Below are positions 32,011 through 39,625 of a stretch of 64,000 nt of DNA, one piece after another. The translations under genes and the position numbers were made by a program. Position 1 is the stretch's first letter. The number at the start of each line of letters is the position of its first letter. The notes beneath the pieces are model-generated. The model was not told where the DNA came from. It saw only the letters and a program-made list of their open reading frames with translations, and did not search any database. This stretch comes from Sphingomonadaceae bacterium 3R27C6 (lineage in GTDB: Bacteria; Pseudomonadota; Alphaproteobacteria; Sphingomonadales; Sphingomonadaceae). The stretch is taken from positions 62,001 to 126,000 of the forward strand of contig SCNS01000009.1 in NCBI GenBank assembly GCA_005503215.1, read 5' to 3'.

Positions 32011-32080
32011 CTTGCGCTCTGGCGAGGACGCGCCATTCTTATCGGCGGGGAGCGTCATTCCGGCATGGAAGGACGCCGCT

Positions 32081-34045
32081 ATGCGCGATGATGAGTTCGA
32101 ACCGCAGCTGGGCCGGATGCGCGGCCGGGGCAAGGAGCAGCGCTACCTGAGCCGCGTCGTGAAAGCGGCAAAGCGGGCCGGCATGAAAACGGGCAGGCGC
32201 GGCCGTTTCGACGGCAGCCGGATCGGGCGCGGCGCGAGTGTTGCGCGGGTGCTCAGATCGCGCGACCGATTGGGCGCGTTCCGGTCGCGCCGCGTGATCG
32301 TCAAGATACGGCCTGTCGGCCTTGGCGGGAAAGGCATGGGCGGTGCGAAGGCGCACCTTCGCTATATTCAGCGCGACGGCGTGACCCGTGAGGGCGAGGC
32401 TGGTGCGCTCTACTCGCCCGACAGCGACGTCGCCGATGGCAAGGCGTTCCTCGAACGGTGTGACGGCGACCGCCGCCAGTTCCGGTTCATCGTGTCGGCC
32501 GAGGACGCCGACCAGTATCCCGACTTGAAGCCGTTCGTGCGCCGGCTGATGACGCAGATGGAGCAGGATCTTGGGACAAAGCTCGATTGGGTGGCGGTCG
32601 ACCATTTCAATACCGGCCATCCGCACACGCATATCGTGGTGCGCGGCGTAAACGATCGGGGTGAGAATCTGCTGATCGCGCGCGAGTATATCTCGCACGG
32701 GAGCCGGCAGCGGGCGATCGAGATCGTCAACCTCGACCTGGGGCCGCGCACCGACCTTGAAATCGAAGAGCGGCTTCGCAGCGATACGGGTGCCGAGCGG
32801 CTGACCGCGATCGACAGACGGCTGATCCGCGACATGGATACCGCGCGGCTGGTCAGCGCGAGCGATGGCGATCCCTTCCAGCAATCGCTTCGCGTCGGTC
32901 GCCTGCAGAAACTCGGGCGCATGGGACTCGCCTCGCATGTCGGCAACGGCACCTGGCGGCTTGAGCCCGACCTTGCGAACACACTGCGCCAGATCGGCGA
33001 GCGCGGCGACATCATCCGCACCATGCAGCGCGAGCTGACCGCGCGGAAGCTCGATCGTGCTGCGGTCGATCGCGTCATCTACGACCCGGTCGCGAAGGAG
33101 GCGACGCCGATCATCGGCCGCGTCGTGATGCGCGGGCTCGCCGACGAACATGAAGACCGTCATTATCTGCTGGTCGACGGCATCGACGGGCGCACCCATT
33201 ATGCCGAGATCGGCAAGGGCGAGCTGGTCGACACGATCCCCGAAAATGCCATCGTCCGGATCGCGCCACGCGAGGGCGGCATTCGCGCCGTCGATCGGAC
33301 GATCGACGAGATCGCGGCGGCGAACGGCGGGCGCTATTCGATCGACGCCCATCTGAAGCACGATCCGACCGCCAGCGAACGCTTCGCCGAAACGCATGTC
33401 CGGCGGCTTGAAGCGATGCGAAAAATCTCGGGCGTCGTCGAGCGCGAGCCCGACGGAAGCTGGATCATCGCGCCGGACCATCTCGCCAGGGTCGAGAGGT
33501 TCGAAGCCATGCAGTTCCGCGACCACCCCGTTGCCATTGAAACCCTGTCGGCGATCCCGCTCGACAAATTACCGGGAACCGATGCCGCGACCTGGCTCGA
33601 TCGCGAGCTGGTCGCCGAAGCGCCGGTGCCAGTGCGCGATGCTGGGTTCGGGCACGAGGTTCGTTCAGCGCAGGCGATGCGACGGCAATGGCTGATCACC
33701 GAACAGCTTGCAGACGAACAGGATGGGCAGACGGTCTATCGGCGAGGGATGCTCGCCGCGCTCCAGCGGCGAGAATTGCTGCGTGTCGCCCGCCAGCTCT
33801 CCGACAAGTTAGGCGTTCCGTTCGCCGAGGCCAGAGAGGGGGAGGCTGTTCAAGGCAGGCTCGTGCGCGCAGTCGAGATGACGAGTGGTCGCCATGCGCT
33901 CATCGAACGGTCGCGCGATTTCACGCTGGTGCCGTGGCGCTCTGTTCTCGATCGCCATGTCGGTAAATCGGTCTCGGGCATCATGCGCGACGGCGGGATC
34001 AACTGGACACTCGGGCGGCAGCGCAGCGGGCCGAGCGTCTCCTGA
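32081..34045 (+). CDS. conjugative relaxase (VirD2-like, DUF3363 C-terminal domain)
   Basis: This 654-residue protein should nick oriT and pilot the transferred strand. The N-terminal relaxase domain has a candidate tyrosine in AHLRYIQRDG (Tyr95) and the metal-binding triple histidine motif DHFNTGHPHTHIVVRG (His180, 182, 184). The C-terminal part, with VGRLQKLGRMGLASHVGNGTW and later blocks, matches the DUF3363-type relaxases (RlxS group) of alphaproteobacterial ICEs. ATG 32081 with GGAAGGAC upstream was chosen; an open extension to 31895 covers the oriT-like repeats and is not protein. It is followed by the accessory module, not directly by traG. Confidence 0.9.
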   Translation: MRDDEFEPQLGRMRGRGKEQRYLSRVVKAAKRAGMKTGRRGRFDGSRIGRGASVARVLRSRDRLGAFRSRRVIVKIRPVGLGGKGMGGAKAHLRYIQRDGVTREGEAGALYSPDSDVADGKAFLERCDGDRRQFRFIVSAEDADQYPDLKPFVRRLMTQMEQDLGTKLDWVAVDHFNTGHPHTHIVVRGVNDRGENLLIAREYISHGSRQRAIEIVNLDLGPRTDLEIEERLRSDTGAERLTAIDRRLIRDMDTARLVSASDGDPFQQSLRVGRLQKLGRMGLASHVGNGTWRLEPDLANTLRQIGERGDIIRTMQRELTARKLDRAAVDRVIYDPVAKEATPIIGRVVMRGLADEHEDRHYLLVDGIDGRTHYAEIGKGELVDTIPENAIVRIAPREGGIRAVDRTIDEIAAANGGRYSIDAHLKHDPTASERFAETHVRRLEAMRKISGVVEREPDGSWIIAPDHLARVERFEAMQFRDHPVAIETLSAIPLDKLPGTDAATWLDRELVAEAPVPVRDAGFGHEVRSAQAMRRQWLITEQLADEQDGQTVYRRGMLAALQRRELLRVARQLSDKLGVPFAEAREGEAVQGRLVRAVEMTSGRHALIERSRDFTLVPWRSVLDRHVGKSVSGIMRDGGINWTLGRQRSGPSVS

Positions 34046-34066
34046 TCCGGAGGATTCGGGCTTTCT

Positions 34067-34104
34067 ATTTTCATGAAATTATGTTTTCATGGATTCATGA
34101 AAAA
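34067..34104. promoter_or_regulatory. three CATG-centred palindromes before the RHH-like gene
   Basis: TTTTCATGAAA (34068-34078), TTTTCATGGA (34084-34093) and ATTCATGAAAA (34093-34103) lie within 36 bp; their CATG centres are 16 and 8 bp apart. They overlap both possible start codons of the small gene that follows. Arrays of short palindromes on the first gene of an operon are typical operators for ribbon-helix-helix or antitoxin-like repressors. Confidence 0.5.
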
Positions 34105-34297
34105 TATCGCAGCGCAAACCGATGTCGGCGACGAGCATCTTCAGGTGCAGATTCCTGCCGTTACGAAACGCGATCTCGGTCAACGGTCGCTCGATTCCCG
34201 CGAGCCGATCCGGATGATCGTACTGCGGGCACTTGAAGCCTATGGCGTGAGCGTCCCCGCAGACGCGATATCGGATCGCCGGAAGGGCAGGCGATGA
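34097..34297 (+). CDS. small DNA-binding-like protein (RHH-type?), first gene of the MazG-UDG operon
   Basis: This 66-residue protein (74 if ATG 34073 is used) contains EHLQVQIPAVTKRDLGQRSL followed by SREPIRMIVLRALEAYGVSV. The arrangement of one beta strand, a helix, then a second helix rich in R/L/A fits a ribbon-helix-helix repressor. Neither start has a well-placed ribosome site, and both lie inside the CATG palindromes; GGAGGA is 19 nt before the first ATG. The stop region overlaps the next start (ATGAGCG), so it is coupled to the MazG-like gene. I infer that it represses its own operon. Confidence 0.6.
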   Translation: MKNIAAQTDVGDEHLQVQIPAVTKRDLGQRSLDSREPIRMIVLRALEAYGVSVPADAISDRRKGRR

Positions 34298-35472
34298 GCG
34301 AGGATTTCGAAGCTCTCACTGTTGCGGATTATGCGAAGCAGGCCGCGCGGACTGATCAACGCAGCGGTGGCCGCGCACTGGGCTTCTCGATGCTTGGCCT
34401 TTTCGGCGAAGTCGGCAGCTTGCTCAGTGAGGCCAAGAAAAAGCAGCGCGACGATGCCTCCTACCTGGGTTACGCTCACGCCGTCGCGGAAGAGCTTGGT
34501 GACGTCCTTTGGTATCTGGCGGCGATCGCACGGCGCAGCCGCATGGCGCTCAGCGACATCGCTGCCGCCGCGGCGACAAACGGCGGACAATGGCAGACGG
34601 GCGGCAACGAAACGCTCAGTTTCCATGCGCTGCAGCCGCAGCACATTCCGCTTGCCAAGGCACCGATGCCGCAGTTCGAGCATAGCCTGCTCGCGCTGGC
34701 AGGCGACGTTGGGCTGCTCATCAACGATTTCCAGGCGGGCGGTCTTGCGAAGGACCGCGAAGCACTCGCGGGCCGGCTGGTCGCGGTCATGCGCCGGTTG
34801 ATCCAGGCGGCAAACGAATCCGGTGTTACCATCGAGGCTGCCGCCGTGAAGAATCTTCACAAGATCTTCGATCGCTGGCCGCGCGAGCGCATCTATCCGG
34901 CGCCGACCGATGCGGCGCTCGACCCAGAAGAGCAATTGCCGCGGCGGATGGCGATCGACGTCTATGAACGCACCGTTCGCGGGCAGACATTCGTGTATCA
35001 ACGCTCAAGCGGTGTGTATGTCGGCGACCGGCTCACCGACAACGCGCTCGAACCCGACGACTATCGTTTCCACGATGTCTTTCACTACGCTTATGTCGCG
35101 GTGCTTGGCTGGTCGCCAGTGCTGCGTGCGCTGCTCCGTCTCAAGCGCAAGAGCGATCCGAAACTCGACGACGCCGAAGACGGTGCTCGGGCGATTCTCA
35201 TCGAAGAGGGCATAACTTCCTGGATTTTCGGACAAGCGCAGCAACTCCGGTACTTTGAAAACGTGAAGCGCGGTGGCCTTCCGCTGGACATGCTGAAGCA
35301 TGTCCGCCAGTTCGTCGCCGGCTACGAATCAGAACGCTGTCCGCTGTGGCTTTGGGAGGAAGCGATCCTCCAGGGCTATACGGCTTTCCGCTTCCTTCAG
35401 GAGCATCGGCGCGGCCGCGTCCTGATCGACTTCGCCAATCGCCGCCTGCGTATCAAGGAATTGCCGTCATGA
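34294..35472 (+). CDS. MazG-like nucleotide pyrophosphohydrolase with extra C-terminal domain
   Basis: This 392-residue protein has a MazG/all-alpha NTP pyrophosphohydrolase domain in its first 85 residues. The acidic metal-binding pattern appears as LGLFGEVGSLLSEAKKK (Glu39, Glu46) and AEELGDVLWYL (Glu66, Glu67, Asp70). A second helical segment with a similar GDVGLLINDF phrase follows near 145. The last 180 residues form a separate domain with HDVFHYAYVAVLGWSPVL and ILIEEGITSWIFGQAQQL, like the C-terminal domain seen on some defence-linked MazG proteins. Predicted activity: cleaving a dNTP or modified NTP to the monophosphate. It is coupled to its neighbours on both sides by 4-bp overlaps. 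Confidence 0.8.
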   Translation: MSEDFEALTVADYAKQAARTDQRSGGRALGFSMLGLFGEVGSLLSEAKKKQRDDASYLGYAHAVAEELGDVLWYLAAIARRSRMALSDIAAAAATNGGQWQTGGNETLSFHALQPQHIPLAKAPMPQFEHSLLALAGDVGLLINDFQAGGLAKDREALAGRLVAVMRRLIQAANESGVTIEAAAVKNLHKIFDRWPRERIYPAPTDAALDPEEQLPRRMAIDVYERTVRGQTFVYQRSSGVYVGDRLTDNALEPDDYRFHDVFHYAYVAVLGWSPVLRALLRLKRKSDPKLDDAEDGARAILIEEGITSWIFGQAQQLRYFENVKRGGLPLDMLKHVRQFVAGYESERCPLWLWEEAILQGYTAFRFLQEHRRGRVLIDFANRRLRIKELPS

Positions 35473-36173
35473 CCCCGAAATCCTTTGTGTCCACCCTGGC
35501 GGCGACCGAACTTCCCTCAGTGTTCAATCCCTGGCGCGATCGCTGCACGGTCCATGACCGCAGCGACGCCGCCGCCCGGCGCCGCGACAATCTCGAAATG
35601 CTGCTCACCGCGGCGCTTGATCATCGCGTCGAAACGATCTGGATCGCGCGTGATCTCGGCTATCGCGGGGGGCGGCGTACGGGCGTACCGCTGACCGACG
35701 AAATTCACCTCGGACATGCCGGCACGCTGATGGGCGGCATCGCATTTGAACGTGCGACGCAGGGACCCGCCGTGGCGGAGCGCACCGCGGCGATCGTCTG
35801 GCGTGTGCTAGAGCGGATCGGTCAGCCTGTCATGCTCTGGAACGTTTTCCCGTTCCATCCCCATGAAGCGGATGATCCGATGTCGAACCGATGCCACACG
35901 CGAAGCGAGCGCGAGGCGACCTGGCCGATATTGCAAGCCCTCGTGTCAATGATCCGGCCCCGCCAGATCGTCGCGATCGGGCGCGACGCTCACCTGGCGC
36001 TGGACGGTCTCGACATTCCGACCACCGCGGTCCGCCATCCGAGCTACGGCGGGCAGCGCGAGTTCATCGAGGGCATGTTCAGCCTGTACGGTGTCGCGGA
36101 TGACAACGATGAGCCGCTAGAACTGCCGTTGGGCGCGCCTCACGCCGCAGCACGGAGATGTGCGCTCGCCTGA
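35469..36173 (+). CDS. uracil-DNA-glycosylase-superfamily-like protein
   Basis: This 234-residue protein has three blocks in the order of the UDG fold. They are ARDLGYRGGRRTGVPLTDE (residues 60-78, the GxxPGYxGxxxTGxPFT-type motif with an altered start), LWNVFPFHPHE (123-133, the substrate-asparagine region) and RHPSYGGQRE (189-198, the H-P-S leucine-loop region). It should bind and possibly excise an abnormal base from DNA. The changed first motif suggests a substrate other than plain uracil. It starts inside the MazG stop (ATGA) and ends 34 bp past the stop of the convergent TS-like gene, so the two operons overlap tail to tail. Confidence 0.7.
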   Translation: MTPKSFVSTLAATELPSVFNPWRDRCTVHDRSDAAARRRDNLEMLLTAALDHRVETIWIARDLGYRGGRRTGVPLTDEIHLGHAGTLMGGIAFERATQGPAVAERTAAIVWRVLERIGQPVMLWNVFPFHPHEADDPMSNRCHTRSEREATWPILQALVSMIRPRQIVAIGRDAHLALDGLDIPTTAVRHPSYGGQREFIEGMFSLYGVADDNDEPLELPLGAPHAAARRCALA

Positions 36174-36919
36174 TCGCAGCGTTCAAAGAGTTGCTTAAGA
36201 TCGCCGCGGTTCCAGTTGGCGGTGTCGACCGTGGCGTTGGTCGAGACGATCGTGAGCGGACCCAGCGCGACCCCGCCTTCCTTGGCGATGAATTCGAGCA
36301 GACGGCCGAGGCCGATCAGATTGCCGAGCAGTTTTTCGATATAGTAGTGATTGCGGTAGAGCGCGGTCATGCCGAGGCGACGATCGTCGCCCTTGCCGAT
36401 CAGCTTGAGACTGGCAAAGCTCAGGCACTGACCGCCGTAGGGCGAGTCATTCACGTCGCGGGCGGGGTCGAAGATCAGCAGTTCGAATTTGTTGAGCGCT
36501 CGGACGTTCGGGTTGCGCAGGCGCTCGACGATGCCCCAGATTTGATTGATTGGCTGGCCGTCGGCGCGGGGCAATTCCATCATCCGTTCGAAATAATAGC
36601 CCGACCAAGCGCCCGACCTCCGGACCTTCGGCAGCACGTTGTCGCGAAACCGGTCGAAGAATTGCGGCGCGCCGTAGCGCCTGTACAGCGCTGCCGGAAA
36701 AATCGTGTTGGCGACCGTCTCGATGGGCTTCTTGCCATGGCCCGAAAGGAAGGCATCGACTTCCGCCACGACGGGATCGGCGAGTGTTGCGCGCGCAGTC
36801 GGCTCGGCCACGGAGATGACGACATTCTGCGCCTGGTGTCCGGTGGCGAGGTCGACGAGCCGGACCGCCTCGCGCCAGCCAGCAACGCAGTCAGGCTGCG
36901 GCGGTATGGGAAGATACAT
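36140..36919 (-). CDS. thymidylate-synthase-like protein
   Basis: This 259-residue protein shows the thymidylate synthase/dCMP hydroxymethylase layout in a diverged form. A cysteine in the second half (YGGQCLSFASLKL, Cys165) stands where TS has its nucleophile. LYRNHYYIEKLLGNLIGLGR (187-206) parallels the LYQRSxDxxLGxPFN block, with Asn200 at the nucleotide-specificity position. GVALGPLTIVSTNATVD parallels the GxFxHxxGDxHxY block. It may methylate, hydroxymethylate or just bind a pyrimidine nucleotide. It is the last gene of a five-gene leftward operon and overlaps the papain-like gene by 29 bp. The family call is from pattern only. Confidence 0.55.
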   Translation of the reverse strand: MYLPIPPQPDCVAGWREAVRLVDLATGHQAQNVVISVAEPTARATLADPVVAEVDAFLSGHGKKPIETVANTIFPAALYRRYGAPQFFDRFRDNVLPKVRRSGAWSGYYFERMMELPRADGQPINQIWGIVERLRNPNVRALNKFELLIFDPARDVNDSPYGGQCLSFASLKLIGKGDDRRLGMTALYRNHYYIEKLLGNLIGLGRLLEFIAKEGGVALGPLTIVSTNATVDTANWNRGDLKQLFERCDQASAHLRAAA

Positions 36920-37571
36920 CGACTTCCTCCGTCAAATTTGCCGTGGCGAAAAGGCGCGGCGCTAGAAAGCGCTCAGTAAGCCAGGCGTGGCCTTCCAAGC
37001 CCCAACCTGGTCCCCAGCTGTTGCGGATGAGAATGGCCGGGGTGCCGTCCACGGTTCCATGCCCGACCGCGACGACCGCGTGCCGTTGCGCTGGCTCGGG
37101 GAGTTCGTCGTTCGCCGGATCGACGACGCCATCACCGCGCGGCTGGAAGAAAGACCGTGACAGCATCGTCAGCATGAGCACCGGCGTGTCACGATCCAGC
37201 GCGGCAAGGATGGATGACAGGTCGGTTCCATCCCTCTGTCCGTTGCGGCCATAGAGCGGGCCAACGGTCGCCGGCGGCGTCCACAGTCGATGATCGGCTG
37301 GAACCGCTGCCAGATACGGCCAGCCTTTCTCGTCGGGTTGGCCATCGAGCCGTAGCGCGTCCAGCATTGTGGATAGCAGTGCGCCGCTCGTCGGCGGTCT
37401 GCCCGCCCGTTTCTGCGCGGCATAAAAGGCGAATTCACACGACAGCGGTGCCCAGCCGTCGCGAAGCCCGGCGTGGGTGTCGCTCGCGGCGAATGCGAGG
37501 CATGTCGGCCGCGCGCCTTGATCGCGCGCAGGCCCGAACAGCGGCCGAAGGTCACGGACGATATCGATCAT
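36891..37571 (-). CDS. papain-like cysteine peptidase (C1 family)
   Basis: This 226-residue protein is a compact papain-fold enzyme without a propeptide or signal peptide, so it acts in the cytoplasm. The oxyanion Gln18 and nucleophile Cys24 are in ARDQGARPTCLAFAAS, the catalytic His164 in QRHAVVAVGHG and Asn184 in IRNSWGPGWGLEGHAWL. All catalytic positions are intact. Cytoplasmic C1 peptidases are unusual in bacteria; one coupled to XRE-ImmA and TS-like genes suggests a regulated effector rather than nutrient digestion. It lies 6 bp from the ImmA-like gene. Confidence 0.82.
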   Translation of the reverse strand: MIDIVRDLRPLFGPARDQGARPTCLAFAASDTHAGLRDGWAPLSCEFAFYAAQKRAGRPPTSGALLSTMLDALRLDGQPDEKGWPYLAAVPADHRLWTPPATVGPLYGRNGQRDGTDLSSILAALDRDTPVLMLTMLSRSFFQPRGDGVVDPANDELPEPAQRHAVVAVGHGTVDGTPAILIRNSWGPGWGLEGHAWLTERFLAPRLFATANLTEEVDVSSHTAAA

Positions 37572-37577
37572 GGGGCG

Positions 37578-38588
37578 TCAGGCGGCCTCGAGCAGGTGCC
37601 GCCGTTCGGCGCGCGACAGGCCCGTCTGTTCCGGGCCGGTGAGGTCGAAATCGAGCGTCAGGCTGGTGAGGGCCGGCGCAGGCTGCCACGGCCGCCGCTC
37701 GTCGAGCGACATGCGGCCGCGCCGCGGCGCATCGGGCGCCGCGGTGACACGGCGGACAACGGGACCACCGATGCCATCGCCGTCGATTGCCTCACGCTCG
37801 TCTCGAACGACGGCGAAGCCGCTGGCGATCAGTTGGTCGAGATCCCAGAGATACCCACCGCCGCTATGTTCTTCGAGCTGCAGCACGAAAAGATCATTGC
37901 GACTGCCATCGATCCGCGAGCCGGCATCGCGCTCGGTCAGCAGCCAGACGTCGCCGCGATAGTTGTCGGGCCGATAGTCCTTGAGGAGATCGACCTTCAG
38001 GCTGCGCGGCTGCGTCCGGAGCAGGTCGGTCATCACCGATGGCGAAATCAGATTGTAGCGAACCAGGGTGCGGCACGTCGCCTCATAGCTGGCGCCGATC
38101 CGCAGCGAGAGCTGATAGACGACATTGGGGCGCCGGAAATGATCGATCTGCCATCCTTGTCGCGCGCTGTGCGCGAGCACCAGCCATTTCGGCATCATGA
38201 AGGCGATCGCAAAGGCGTCGGCTTCGGTTTCCTCGAAGTTGTTTCCCGGTTCGGGCGACATCGGCATCCGGCGCAGGATGCTCTCATCGTCGAGGCTCGG
38301 CTCGTGTCGCATCGAAAAATGCCCGAGTTCGTGCGCGGCCGTGAAGCGCTGGATGCTCATCGGTCGTTCCGTCGTGACGAGAACGCCAGGAGCAGGTGCG
38401 CTGAGATAGGCGCCGAGCAGGCCTTTCAGAGGACGAAGCAGCAAGGGTAGACCCACGGCATGGATCGCGCCGAAGACATCGACGCTGCCGCCTTGGGTCT
38501 CGATCAGTGCGCGCGTATCGAGTTCGCGATGCAGGCGGCCCGCTGCCATCGTACCAGCGCGAACCGCGCTCGCATAATCCGACGCCAT
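37578..38588 (-). CDS. ImmA/IrrE-type metallopeptidase
   Basis: This 336-residue protein has the zinc motif HELGH at 86-90 in RFTAAHELGHFSMRHEP and the third ligand region ETEADAFAIAFMMP (Glu122). That is the signature of ImmA/IrrE peptidases, which cleave an XRE-type repressor on a signal. The 200-residue C-terminal half has no recognisable domain and is longer than in minimal ImmA. Its partner is most likely the XRE protein encoded 3 bp upstream. The same protein may therefore release the whole operon from repression. Confidence 0.88.
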   Translation of the reverse strand: MASDYASAVRAGTMAAGRLHRELDTRALIETQGGSVDVFGAIHAVGLPLLLRPLKGLLGAYLSAPAPGVLVTTERPMSIQRFTAAHELGHFSMRHEPSLDDESILRRMPMSPEPGNNFEETEADAFAIAFMMPKWLVLAHSARQGWQIDHFRRPNVVYQLSLRIGASYEATCRTLVRYNLISPSVMTDLLRTQPRSLKVDLLKDYRPDNYRGDVWLLTERDAGSRIDGSRNDLFVLQLEEHSGGGYLWDLDQLIASGFAVVRDEREAIDGDGIGGPVVRRVTAAPDAPRRGRMSLDERRPWQPAPALTSLTLDFDLTGPEQTGLSRAERRHLLEAA

Positions 38589-38591
38589 CGA

Positions 38592-38966
38592 TCAGCTCCG
38601 TTCGCCGCCAGACCGCGAGCGGAGATATTCGGCAAACCGGCTCAGCTCGGCCCGGTCCTCAGTCGACAAGGCCGCAACGCGTCGCGCCAGATGGGCGACA
38701 TCGGCGGGAAGGCTCGCGGAGGCCTCGTCTTCGCCGGTAAAATAGGCCACCGACTGGCGGTAAAGACGGGCAAGCCGCGTCAGTTCGATCGCTTCAACGC
38801 GGCGCTGGCCATTCTCGATATCGGTAAGCGCGGTCCGGGGAATCTTGAGATAGGCAGCAACTTCTTCCTGCTTGAGGCCGAGATATTTCCGTGCTTCGCG
38901 CAGACGGTCGCCCAAGCGCCGCCGCTCCTGCTCGTCGCCTTCCTGGCGGAGTGCGAGATTGGTCAT
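38592..38966 (-). CDS. XRE-family repressor, partner of the ImmA-like peptidase
   Basis: This 124-residue protein has a Cro/C1-type helix-turn-helix at about residues 17-72 (LGDRLREARKYLGLKQEEVA, then KIPRTALTDIENGQRRV) and a short C-terminal helical tail (DVAHLARRVAALSTEDRAEL). It is the second gene of the leftward operon, overlapping the acyl-carrier-like gene by 4 bp. The XRE-ImmA pairing is a common stress- or phage-sensing switch in which proteolysis of the XRE protein turns on linked genes. The inverted repeats at 39324-39358 are its likely operator. Confidence 0.88.
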   Translation of the reverse strand: MTNLALRQEGDEQERRRLGDRLREARKYLGLKQEEVAAYLKIPRTALTDIENGQRRVEAIELTRLARLYRQSVAYFTGEDEASASLPADVAHLARRVAALSTEDRAELSRFAEYLRSRSGGERS

Positions 38967-39301
38967 GGCTTCGACCCTTTCTTCTTAACCCAGACGCGTT
39001 CGATCTTAGGGAGGAGGTCGTCAATCGCCTTCTCGATCGAATTGTAGCCGCCGGTGCGGACGATGCTGTCGCGAAGCTCGATGTCGAGGACCTGCTCCAC
39101 CGCGCAAAGCGTGTCGACCACGGACAAGGAGTCGAGTGGCACGGGCGCCTGGATGATCTTCGGGTTTTCCGGAGGCAGGGCAATTCCGCGCACCTGTGCC
39201 TCAGCCCTGGCCACTTGCAGCAGTTCGTCGACCAACGCCCTAATGGCGTCGGCTTTGGGAAACGCGGTTGCCGCGGGCTGCGGAGGAGCGATTGTCGCCA
39301 T
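38963..39301 (-). CDS. acyl-carrier-protein-like small protein
   Basis: This 112-residue protein has a proline/alanine-rich start and a C-terminal half that resembles an acyl carrier protein: PVPLDSLSVVDTLCAVEQVL (residues 53-72) with Ser58 in a D-S-L box, then DIELRDSIVRTGG and SIEKAIDDLLPKI. In carrier proteins this serine takes the phosphopantetheine arm. There is no synthetase or ketosynthase nearby, so attachment is unproven. ATG 39301 with GAGG 5 nt upstream was preferred over the GTG at 39322. It is the first gene of the leftward operon that ends in the TS-like gene. Confidence 0.55.
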   Translation of the reverse strand: MATIAPPQPAATAFPKADAIRALVDELLQVARAEAQVRGIALPPENPKIIQAPVPLDSLSVVDTLCAVEQVLDIELRDSIVRTGGYNSIEKAIDDLLPKIERVWVKKKGSKP

Positions 39302-39323
39302 GCATGCCTCGCACGATTTCACT

Positions 39324-39358
39324 ACATTAAATGCGATATAATGTCTGATAATCCGACA
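39324..39358. promoter_or_regulatory. promoter/operator region of the leftward operon; 39359-39625 has no gene
   Basis: ACATTA (39324-39329) and TAATGT (39339-39344) form an inverted repeat with a 9-bp spacer. TGTC and GACA (39342-39345, 39355-39358) form a second, also with 9 bp between arms. They lie 23-57 bp upstream of the first leftward start and fit an XRE repressor. A rightward TATAAT (39337-39342) overlaps the first repeat. The 270 bp on to traG show no supported gene. Confidence 0.45.
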
Positions 39359-39625
39359 CGCAAGCCCGAATTTGCAGCTCGGATTTTTGCAGGGTGTAGC
39401 GGGTCATCGGCGGTGCGGTGTGGTGGTCAGTGCCACCTCGAGGGACAACGACAGGGCAGAATCATCAACTCGGGTCATAGCTCGATCAAAAGAACAGAGC
39501 TGGAATATTGAGTCAGTCGCCGACGAGTGATCTCCTTCGGTCACCCACCAGCCCCCAGCGGCTCCGTTCATTTCGGGCGGCCCATAGCCGAGTCTTGAAG
39601 CCGCGCCCCGACCGCATCCGGCGGT

